Assembly: GCF_004193775.1 (NCBI RefSeq)
Contig: NC_041008.1
Location: 16,325,731-16,389,730, forward strand
DNA from: Glycine soja
Lineage: Eukaryota; Streptophyta; Magnoliopsida; Fabales; Fabaceae
Reading direction: 5' to 3'
Length of the DNA stretch: 64,000 bases
Below the pieces are notes generated by a model. The model saw only the letters and a list, made by a program, of their open reading frames with translations. It did not search any database and was not told where the DNA came from. Both the position numbers and the translations under genes were made by a program. How positions within the stretch are numbered: the stretch's first letter is position 1; each line of letters opens with the position of its first letter. Of this stretch, positions 12,061 through 22,913 are shown piece after piece.

Positions 12061-12359
12061 TTGTTTGATTTATTTTACTCGAAAATGAATTAAGTTGAGA
12101 TCTATGTTCACTGCAGTGTCTATTCTCTCCTTTAATTTCTTCATTTTTAAAAATTAAAACTTGTTACAAAATAATGTAAGGCACAATTTGTTATTTGTAT
12201 TATTCCATTCCATTTCTCTTTCATTTTTTCTTTCATTTCATCACACCTTTTATATTTGTAAGCTTCTCATGACAATAAGATAAAATCATCTATTTTTGGA
12301 AGTTCTGCAAATCAACTCTCTTTGATGTAATGTTTATAAACTGTCTATTAATATCATGT
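12061..12359. other. Gene-free stretch
   Basis: AT-rich with pyrimidine-rich runs; nothing recognised. Confidence 0.4.
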
Positions 12360-12655
12360 TGATTTTTTTTTTTTCATGTGTTCATTCACATGTTTGTAGT
12401 CTGATCATCCATTTTTATGTATTGTTTTAGGATTTAGACATTGAGAAATGTTTATATGTTAAGAATATGGGAAGAACATCTAGGTGGTCCATGTCTGGGG
12501 ATAAAATGATATTGGTTAACATGTTTATGCATCTCTATTTATAATGCAAATTATTTAATATAACTATTAAGGAATTAGGAGTGATATTAAGTGATTTAGG
12601 TTCTCTCACTCGAGGAATCATGATTAGAATATGTTAAAAGATTAGGGTAATAATT
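12360..12655 (+). mobile_element. Gypsy LTR fragment
   Basis: Similar to 8680-8985: 'CACATGTTTGTAGTCTGATC' here against 'ACATGTTTGTGGCTTGATC' there, continuing through 'GAGAAATG'. It is interrupted on its right by the solo LTR that starts at 12661. Confidence 0.55.
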
Positions 12656-12660
12656 ATATA

Positions 12661-15376
12661 TGCAACGACCCGTCTCGTCACTACGATATCACCCCTCTAA
12701 ACCGCGAGAATTTTATTTTTTAAATAAAAACTCCATTAATTTGCTTATAAAAAATGAACGTAAAGTTTTTTTTATATACATTCACCAAACAATACACCAT
12801 TACTTAAGTGAATACACATATATATATAGGAATAGTAACTCAGTACACACCATTCACATAACGGAAAGTAAATTTGTTCATATATATAATTAAATTTGTC
12901 ATTTACATATTTAATTTAATAAAAAGAATCATGGAACCAACTATGGATGAGTTGATTAACAAAACACAAGTCTCTCCCAAAATAATTCCAACATCATCAT
13001 GTCGGCTCGGCGGCTCCACTAAAGAATCTCACTTCTCGTACTCCACTGCTGTCATTCTGCTCCCACGAACAAAGGTTCGCGATCATCACAGGTACCAACC
13101 ACACGGTACAAAAATTGCGACTGGTGAGTTTATTATAAAATAAATTAATACAAAGATCAAATAACCACAATTAGTAAGAAAACATTAACAAATATCATAA
13201 GCTTACACAAACATTCACTAGTCCAACACACACTCAACAAATAGTCATCATTAGTCCATAGTTCCAATCAATCATGCTTAGTATGATGCATGCACCTGAC
13301 CTCAACTCTCAAATGTAATGTGGTACCATCCCCAAGGAAATAGTCTAAGCGTGTCCACACGACACTCTCACTTAGGAAAACTAGGCAGTAAGTGTCGAGG
13401 TCACCCTGTCGTGCACAGACAACTCTCCCCCCCTCCACGGTGATTAGCCTGAGTCTTAAGGGAGTTCCAAACCGAGTGACATGCCCTCAAATACAAGTAT
13501 TCCTCCTCATGAGAAACTACAAGTACTTACTGACAAAGTTTATACTATTTTCATCAATGCACTGACCGTGAATAATTAAAGATTCTAAGTCATCCTCCTC
13601 CAGAGATGTTTAAAACTTTTTAACCACTCTATTTTCCCCACCAGGGATATCCAACAAGGTCACTGCACCCCTCATGTACATACATAACATAACATCATCA
13701 TAATGCATTTTCAACATCATCAACATTTCATCTTAATATCATTCTCAACATCAGCATCATCTCATCTCAATGACATTAAGAACAACAACAACATCTCATA
13801 TTAACACAATCTTCAATAACAACATCAACTCATGTTAACATAGTCATCAATAACAACATCAACTCATGTTAAAATAGTCATCAATAACAACATCATCTCA
13901 TATCAATATTATCATAAACATCAACATCACATCATATCAATTAATGTCATCAATAGAAATATCATCAGTAAGTCACACTCCGCATATACATATATAGTTC
14001 ATGTCGGAGATTCACACTCCACAGGTCTTCAAACAACATAAGTATAATAAAAACAATAATGTTATTCATCAATAATAGATATATTGCATCCCATTAGTCA
14101 AAAACATTACTTTCTTGAAAACCAACATGCAGCAGGGACAGGCATACATCCTCATAGTTAGGTTCCCTGACCCCATCTATGGTATTAAAAGGCATAAATT
14201 ATAATAAACTCCCCTCACCTATCGTGAGCTCTACGTCAGTTTCTCTTTGCGTCACTTAGAGACCTCTCTCGTTCACCTTCGTCAATCCAAAAGCAAGGTT
14301 TTATATACCAAATTGAAGGAAATTTAGTATAGATTTTAGAAACAAGGTTAATGACAACATTCGGAGTCAAATACCCCTGTCAAAATATAAAAGGGCTGAA
14401 GGGTGTTTCAGATTCTACTAAAAGGAGACATCATTTTAAAATCCCGATCACGCCAATGTGATCGGGGTTCAGTGAAGGTCAGGAAAATAACATCAATGTT
14501 ATAAAAAGATAACTTTTACAATGTCTCATTCTCAAGGGTTTTTCAAAGGAAGTGTAAAAACACCCTATTACAGTACCCAAAACACAAGAGACACTAAGAG
14601 AAACTCAAACTAACTAAGAGAAAGGCTTAGAAGTCAAGATTACCTTAGAGAAGCTTTGAAATAGAGGATTGGGGGAATTTTCTCCACCGAATCCTTGAGG
14701 AGGATTCTGAGGATTCCGCTCCGATTAAAATGTTCCTCACGGTATGGGGGTTCGACGACAAGCAACGGTGGCTTGTGGTGGCCATCGGTGGTCGTGGGTG
14801 GTAGAGAATGAGGTATTAGGGTTTGGGTGGCATTTGGAGAGGAGGAAAGAGTGAAAATTGTGTTTTCACGCTGAAGAACGTATTTATAATCTGCAGATCT
14901 CGCTTAGCGAGCTCGTCTTGCTAAGCGGAAATCCAATTTTTGCTCTTAGCGCGACAATTCGTGCTTAGCACAACTTCCTCTGCACTATGTCTCACTCAGC
15001 GGGTCGATTCTCGCTCAACGCAATTCCCTCTCGGGTTGGAATTGCGCTTAGCATGCCCTTCTTTCTCAGCAAAAAATCGCAACGGTCAGACTGTGTAGAA
15101 ATGTCTAAGGAAGCTCCAAAAAATATTTGAAGATGATCCAACGGTTAATGAATCCAGGATCACGATTTTACTGAAATAGGTTTAGGCAAAATTTGAAATC
15201 TCATAATTTCAACTTAGCTCAACAAAAATCCACATAACTCAACATCCACATCAAGAAATTCACACATGACTAATTCCAGACATACCTCAAATCATTCAAG
15301 TCAACCATATAGTCAAATAACATGATAAGTACAATTAAACATCGATTTATAACTAGTAATATTTCATGGTGTTACA
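12661..15376 (-). mobile_element. Solo LTR of a Ty3/gypsy-type element
   Basis: Read on the minus strand, the unit begins TGTAACACCATG (15376) and ends GGGTCGTTGCA (12661), giving TG...CA termini. The same 5-mer ATATA flanks both sides (12656-12660 and 15377-15381), as expected for a target-site duplication. A TATA-like ATTATAAATA lies near 14893-14884 (minus strand), followed by a CT-rich leader. 'CGCTTAGCGAGC' motifs at about 14905-15010 are typical of soybean LTRs. There is no gag-pol inside, so it is a solo LTR about 2.7 kb long. Confidence 0.8.
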
Positions 15377-16610
15377 ATATACATGTTAAAAAGAGAAAAA
15401 AAATCATTATGATTGCATCAAAATTAGTTTTCATAAGCGGAGCCTCCAACATGTTGCATAACTCATCACCAACACCATCTCACGACTCTGAGCGTTTGTT
15501 TTCTTACTCTTTCATGTTCTTTGCTTTCTAGTTAATTTATATTTGTACTTAATCAATGAGCAAGATTTAATTTATATAAGTACAATTTGATTTGATTTGT
15601 ACTTAATTTATATATATATATATATATATATACACACGTCAATCAATTAATGAGTTGAAAAATAATAAAGTAAAAACACAGGATAATGAATCTTAATAAT
15701 TTTCAGAGTAATTTTTAAAGAATAAAACAAATTATTTAATCACATTTCTTAAAAAATTTGAATGACATAAAAAAAATCTCGTATTGTATTAAGAATGCAA
15801 ATAATAAAATTTAATGATGATATTTTAATAATGTAAAATAATTTAATTTTATTATTTAACCATAAATTAATATTGATATGATTTCTAAAATAATTTAAAA
15901 TTCATATACCATATAAAATTATGTACACAGCTAATGCATAGTAAATTTTCTAAATCATAATAGTTTTAGAAAAAGTGTATTAGATAGTACCAACACTCCA
16001 AGGTACATCCACGCATCTATATAAACTCCGAGTTCATGATTTTTGTTTTTTTATTATTTAATTTATTGATTTATTGCTAGCTGCGTGAAGTGCACCTAAC
16101 TAACGGGTTGATATGAATTTTATTAAACTTGGGGAATATACTATTGGGATTTGAAATGTTAAAAATGCTTGTTTGATATTTGAAATTAATCATAAAATTG
16201 AAATTAGATTTATTAATTTAAATTTATATAGTTGAAACTTGAAAGTCTTTAAAAATCAAAATTATAATTTAATATCACGATTTTATCAATTAATAAAAAA
16301 ATATTAATTTTAATTATCTAGCTGAAAGTCTTTAAATTCAAAGTTATAATTTAATATCATGATTTATCAAATAATAAAATAATTTTTTCACGTTCTTTCT
16401 AATTCTTACTTATGTTTGTTTCAGATTATCAAGAATTGATTTTGAAGAAATATATATTACATTAAAAATTCTTGTAAACATTTTACTAATTTTTAAAAAG
16501 TTTTTAAAATTTAAAAAAGGTTATCCTATATTAGGTTCAGTTGGGTCTACGTTAAATAAGACCCGAAACCAATTATAAAAATCATGGTGTCCAATTTTTG
16601 TCAAACCAAA
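15377..16610. other. AT-rich gene-free stretch
   Basis: Contains a (TA)n run at 15607-15632. A small ORF at 15322-15531 has no recognisable features. Nothing else seen. Confidence 0.45.
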
Positions 16611-16614
16611 TTCT

Positions 16615-16675
16615 TAAATTGGGCCTATACGTCATTTCTCCTGTAAAACCCTAAACCCTCAAATTGGTCCCACAA
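16615..16675 (+). promoter_or_regulatory. Site II (TGGGCC) plus telo-box pair
   Basis: TTGGGCCTATACG at about 16618 is a site II element and AAACCCTAAACCC at about 16653 is a telo-box. The pair, 20-40 bases apart, is a known arrangement in promoters of plant ribosomal-protein and other growth-linked genes. A duplicated CAGGTGCGCTTC follows at about 16731-16755 and a CT-rich leader-like stretch after that. No downstream coding gene was found, so this may be the detached promoter of a lost gene. Confidence 0.4.
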
Positions 16676-17039
16676 TTACTGCAAGAGTAGTATTCACAAA
16701 TTCAAATTTAATACCTCTCCTCGAAGAACTCAGGTGCGCTTCCAGGTGCGCTTCTCTTTCCCCCCTCTTCTGTTGTCTTTTACAGTTTTTAGAATTCATT
16801 TTTATATATTACTCTGCCATTTGCATTAATTTAATTTTTGTTTGGTGTTCTCCGTAATTCATGAAAATGTCACATGTTTTCTTAATTGTGGAGCATTTTG
16901 GGGATATCCCCTCCCTGGTTGCGCTTGAGATGATTATTAGGAGAAAAGCACGTGTGTGTTTTTCTTGCTTATTGTTTATTTTATTTTTCCAACAATTTGG
17001 GGTGTGTGAATGAAAATGCCTCTATAATAAGAGATTCAA

Positions 17040-17330
17040 GTTGACCAACTGTTGAAATTCTGGAGTTATATGGGAAAAGGAAAAATTGATGCCACTGCCG
17101 TGTTTAGATTGTAACAATATATAGTTAAATTGATGCCAACTGTTGAAATTCTGGGGTTATATGGGAAAAGGAAAAATGTATCCACATGATTTATAACAAT
17201 ATATAGTTAAATTGTTTTTAAGAGTAGTAGAAATAGAAATTACGTTAATAATAATATATAGTTAAATTGTTTTTAAGAGTAGTAGAAATAGAAATTACGT
17301 TAATAATAATATATAGTTAAATTGTTTTTA
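17040..17330. repeat. Nested tandem duplications
   Basis: First unit: 'ACTGTTGAAATTCTGG' and about 95 bases, at about 17047 and 17140. Second unit: 'AAGAGTAGTAGAAATAG' within a unit of about 59 bases, at about 17220 and 17276. Both share 'AATATATAGTTAAATTG'. Non-coding. Confidence 0.85.
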
Positions 17331-19618
17331 TTGGAGTTGCAATTATTTTTATAAAATATAATTGGAAAATCTACGTTAAGCCCAAGCTTAATAATATTTA
17401 TAGTTAAATTACGTTAATAATATTTATAGTTAAATTACGTTAAGTTGATAAGTTGTAAAGGAAAGTCTACTTTTTTTTTCAGGCACGTTAAGCCCAAGCT
17501 ACTTAACTTTAGATAAAAAATGATAAATTATTGGAAAAAGGATGATTTTGCTGAATTGATCCTGATAGACTTTCGTTGCGTATAGAAGAAGTTTGAATTG
17601 AAAAATTCTTTCTTCAACAAAAAGTTCCCTTCCCAATTCCTCCATCTCTCTTTCACAAAAAAAGTTCTTCTCACCGCAAACTTTCGTTCCTTAGCAATTC
17701 GAAGAATGGTAGTATGATTTCTGTTCAAATACATTTTACTTGATTGATCCATTAATTTGTTTTATCTTAACTCTTCTAGTTTCTGAAGCTAAAACAAAAA
17801 TTAAAGATCATTTTCAGCAATAAAAATAATTGAAACTTAATAGAATGAAAGATGAATTTTTTTATAGATAATAGCTGAAACCTTGTGCGCAGACTATGGT
17901 GGATAGGATTTTCTTGCTATCTTCGAATGGGCTAGTCACTTGTTTATTAAAGTTTGCATGTGGGTAGGAAGGTTGCTATTAATTGGATGGTCTTCGATGG
18001 TGCAGAATTGTGATCTAGTTGCTATTAATTGGATTTCATAGTTGCTATTAATTAGATTTCTCTTAGCACCTAACATTTTGCTTGAGAGAATGAGTGGGGC
18101 AGGCTCATGGTGAGTGTCTTTCTTAAATTAGTGAAAGTAGAGTAAATAATGTCATTTGTAGATAGAAAAAAAAAGGTCAATATCCTATTATAATTATAAT
18201 TTGACATATACGTGATATGGTGCAGTAAAAAAATATACATAATATTTTTTTTTGGTGCTGATATATATGATGTTGATTGTTTTTCATCAATAATTAATAT
18301 TTGTTATTCTATCATATAAAGTTACTTAGTTTAGATAAATTTATCCTTAATGATATAATTAAATATTAAAATCATTTTTATTGATATAATCTTTATCTGA
18401 TAGAAAATAAAATATTAATATTAATATTATGAACTAGGCTAACAATCTAACATACTATATTAGTAATATTTATTATTTAAAATACTTGTAATATTGATAT
18501 ACATGAAGTTTTTGCTAACAGAAAGTTTTATTAATATATATGCTATGCTATATATACTATATTTTATTTGTCAAAAAAAATAGTTTATTTTTTATGAAAT
18601 AAAAATTATATTACCTAAAACTGATCTAACGCATATGAGAATTTATTTTTAATCATACACCTAGAAAAAGAAAAGAAAAAACCTCAATCGCATAACAAGG
18701 ACTTTAATATGCATAAAAAAAAAAGTACTCTAAATTATCGCGTTTCTGGTTACACTTGCCCCACGGTTTTTACCCGATTCATTTTATGCAACACGATTTC
18801 TACAAAGAACAAGAAACTTGCTATCTACAAATGACATTATTTGTGGATTTTTCCACAAATATGTTGCTCTATTTGTGGATTTTTCCATAAATTATGTTAG
18901 CCACGTAAGTAAGAGTTTGGGTGCAAACAACACTGTATCATTTCCGCCATATTATCCTTTATTCTTCTTCAAAGTTTGAGTGTAGCATTCATATTGATAT
19001 CTGTTTTTCGGAATGATGATTGATGTAGGTGTTCATTCAGTTATTTATTTGATTCTTGCTTTCATTTTGGATCGTGCTGCTCATCATCACAGGTACAAAT
19101 GTTTGTTACCAATGAATATTTTTATTACGTGTTCACTGCCATTAATGACAATTGATATATGCTATATAAATTGTGTTCATGATGAGTGAACCTTAGATTC
19201 CCGTTTGAGATTGGATGCAATGATTCTTGCGGATAGTTTGCATTAATCATTGTATTTAATCTTGAATTGTCCGTTTGGACAGTTTGGGGAGACTGATATT
19301 TTTATGGTAGATTCATGTGTTAAGGTTAAAATTATTTTGTTTAATTTGATGAAATTTCGGTAATGCATTTCTAGTTGTTCTCTGGGTGCATACTTGATTA
19401 TCGGAAAATTAATTTCACCGATTTCATGTTGTGTACTTGGAGACCAATGCGAAATGCTGCCAAAATTTTGTCAAATTTAACAAAATAGAATTAACCCTGA
19501 TGTATGAAGCTACCATAAAAGACGGTCTTCCCAAATGGGATAGGGCCACACCTATAATAAAAAAGTGAGATTTTCATGCATCGAATAACTTTGAGAGTAT
19601 GACCGAGTTATTACTTAG
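17331..19618. other. Upstream region of the CACTA transposase
   Basis: No confident coding sequence. Three copies of TTGCTATTAATTGGAT-like text lie at about 17960-18050, and two copies of ATTTGTGGATTTTTCCA at about 18840-18890. I looked for a CACTA 5' terminus (CACTAC...) and for the hairpin repeats found at the 3' end and saw neither. The 400 or so bases before 19619 are probably the transposase leader. Confidence 0.4.
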
Positions 19619-22600
19619 ATGGATCGAAGTTGGATGAATGAAAGTCGCATCAGCCCAGAATATGAGGAAGGCGTCGAGCAATTCTTACAATTTGCTTCAG
19701 AAAGAGGTCAACCGGATGAAGATGGAAAATATTATTGTCCTTGCATCAATTGTTTGAATGGAAGACGACAAATACTGGATGACATACGAGAGCATCTGTT
19801 GTGTGATGGAATTAAGAGGAATTATACGACGTGGATATGGCATGGTGAAATGACAGACATGCAGAGTGGGCAGCAATCCGAACCGTTTGATGTAGAAATG
19901 GGAGATCGCTTGGAGGATATGATTCGTGACCTTGGACAAGAGTCTTTTCAGCAAGCACATGCCCCTATGTATGATACATTACAAACTGATTCAAAGAAAC
20001 CTTTGTATCCGGGGTGCAAGAATTCGTTGACGCTGTTGTCGGCAGTTTTAAGTCTGGTTAATATCAAAGCCAGATATGGGTGGAGTGACAAAAGCTTTAG
20101 TTCACTGCTTCAAGTAGTGCACGACATGCTTTCAGAGGAAAACACATTGCCTAAAAGTTACTATCAAGCAAAGAAAATATTGTGTCCCATGGGTATGGAG
20201 TATCAGAAGATTCATGCTTGCCCGAATGATTGCATATTATACAGACATCAATTTCAAGAAATGTCGAAATGCCCTAGGTGTGGGGTATCACGGTACAAAC
20301 TCAAGGATGATGAGGAGTGTAGTAGTGATGAAAACTCAAACAAGGGCCCCCCAGCGAAGGTGTTGTGGTATCTTCCGATCATTCCAAGGTTTAAGCGTAT
20401 GTTTGCTAATGGAGACGACGCAAAAGACCTTACATGGCATGCAAATGGGAGAAACTGTGATGGAATGCTTCGTCATCCGGCTGATTCCTTGCAATGGAAG
20501 AAGATAGACCGTTTGTATCCGGATTTTGGCAAAGAGGCAAGAAATCTTAGGCTTGGACTAGCCACTGATGGAATGAATCCATATGGCAGTTTAAGCACGC
20601 AACACAGTTTGTGGCCAGTTTTGCTAGTGATTTACAATTTGCCTCCTTGGTTGTGTATGAAACGAAAATACATGATGTTGTCTATGATGATAACGGGCCC
20701 AAGACAGCCAGGAAATGACATCGATGTTTATCTCAATCCCTTGATTGAAGACCTTACAAAGTTGTGGGACGAAAGAGTTTTAGTGTTTGATGGGTTTCGA
20801 AATGAGACATTTAATTTACGTGCAATGCTTTTTTGTACCATTAATGATTTTCCAGCATATGGGAATTTGAGCGGTTACAGTGTTAAAGGCCATCGTGCAT
20901 GCCCCATCTATGAAGAAGACACAAGCTACATACAACTGAAACATGGAAGAAAAACAGTTTACACTAGGCATCGACGTTTTCTTAAACCTCATCATCCTTA
21001 TCGACGATTGAAAAAAGCATTTAATGGAAGTCAAGAGCATGAAAATGCACCGGTACCGTTGACTGGTGACCAGATTTTCCAGCGGGTTCAACACCTAAAT
21101 ACAATATTTGGAAAGGTCCAAAAGAAAGACAAAAATAAGACTTGCATATGGAAGAAAAGGTCGATTTTGTTTGATCTTCCGTACTGGGTTGATCTAGATG
21201 TTAGACATTGTATTGATGTTATGCATGTGGAGAAAAATGTATGTGATAGTCTCATTGGGACGCTCCTTAACATTCACGGCAAGACAAAAGATGGTTTGAA
21301 TACTCGTCAAGATCTAGCTGAGATGGGTATTCGAGCGTCGTTACATCCAAGGTCTGATGGTAGAAAAATATACTTGCCTCCAGCTTGTCATACTTTGTCC
21401 AGAAAAGAAAAGTTCAGTTTTTGTCAATGCCTACGACGGGTCAAAGTTCCACAAGGATACTCTTCAAATATTAAGAGCCTTGTGCATTTGAAGGATCTTA
21501 AGTTGGTAGGCTTAAAGTCTCATGATTGTCACGTCTTGATGCAACAATTGTTATCGGTGGCCATACGAGACATTTTGCCTAACAAAGTCAGGCTTGCCAT
21601 AACTCGGCCGTGCTTTTTCTTCAATTCTATATGTAGCAAAGTTCTTGATCCTGTGAAGTTAGACGAACTGGAAAATGAGGCTGCTATTATATTGTGTGAG
21701 TTGGAGATGTATTTTCCGCCTGCATTCTTTGACATCATGGTTCACTTAATTATTCATCTAGTCAGAGAAATCAAATGTTGTGGTCCTGTTTATTTGCGGT
21801 GGATGTATCTGGTTGAGCGATACATGAAGATCTTAAAAGGGTATACCAAAAATCTACACCGTCCTGAAGCATCTATTGTTGAAAGGTACATTGCAGAAGA
21901 AGCCATTGAATTTTGTTCAGAGTAAATTGAAAAAGCTAAACCTGTTGGGCTTCCCGAGTCTCAGCATGACGAAAGAGTAAGAGGTAAGGGTTCAAGAGGA
22001 CTGCATGTCATCACTCCAAGTGTAGAAGATTTACAACAAGCTCACTTGTATGTGTTGAATAATAGTAATGAAGTTTTGCCATACATAGTTCGTCATGAAA
22101 ATTTAGTCAAACAAAGTAATCCAAAAATGTCGAAGAACTCAGTGTTGAAAAAACATAACAAGACTTTCCTAGATTGGTTTAAACACACAATCTTGGCTGA
22201 TGATAATGCTTCTAAAATGTTGAGAAAGCTAGCAGATGGACCTAAAAGAAATGTTATAACTTGGCAAGGATATGATATAAACAAGTATTCCTTCTATACA
22301 AAAGCACAAGACCAAAAAAGTACAATGCAAAACAGTGGGGTTACCCTAAGGGCTGAATCTCAACACTTCGCTAGTGTACATGATGACAATCCTTGTGTAG
22401 CTTTCATCCCTTACTTTGGTTTCATTGAAGAAATTTGGGAGCTTAGCTATGTCAAATTCACTGTCTGTGTTTTCAAATGTAAGTGGGTTGACAGTAATAC
22501 CGGTGTGCGGACCGATGATGTGGGATTTACGTTGGTGGATCTTAACAAACTCGCATACCAGAATGATCCTTTCATTATGGCAGAACAAGCGAAACAAGTA

Positions 22601-22813
22601 TTTTATGTCGAAGACCCTTGTGATCAAAGGTGGTCAGTGGTTTTACATGGAAAAACAATAGGTGTCAATGTTGAAGATGATTATTCATACATTGATACTT
22701 ATGTTAGTCCTTTGTCCACACAATTGTCACCTAATGTCGTCGGAGAAGAAACTGACAATGTTCATGCTAATCGTAATGATCACGATGAAGGAGAATTAAT
22801 TAACATCGTCTAA
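19619..22813 (+). pseudogene. TNP2-like CACTA transposase, one nonsense codon
   Basis: Cuts and joins CACTA DNA in the nucleus. From the ATG at 19619 the domains in order are: a transposase-associated region (residues about 1-80, with Cys40/42/45, His59, Cys62); a second Cys pair site (Cys201, Cys205, Cys218, Cys221); the Transposase_21 core with the family motif 'LATDGMNPYG' (Asp317) through 'FNLRAMLFCTINDFPAYGNL'; then a DUF4218-like region ('YLRWMYLVERYMKILKGY'). A TAA at 21923-21925 ends the 768-residue frame. The same frame is open again to 22813 and holds a DUF4216-like region ('ECGY'-free, 'KFTVCVFKCKWVD', 'GFTLVDLNKL'). One base change therefore separates the two halves. The 768-residue form keeps the core and might still work; that is uncertain. 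No intron is needed in this span. Confidence 0.85.
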
Positions 22814-22913
22814 TGTAATTTTTTTTTATTTTTTACTTAATTTCAATTCATTTAATTACATTCATACGCATTTATTTTTTATAACATATTGAATTAATGT
22901 TTTTTTTTCACAG

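Noticed and set aside
16650..16672. Telomere repeat
   Set aside because: Only about two AAACCCT units; better explained as a telo-box promoter motif.
17528..17752. 74-aa minus-strand ORF
   Set aside because: Basic, no family match, and lies in leader-like CT-rich DNA on the other strand.
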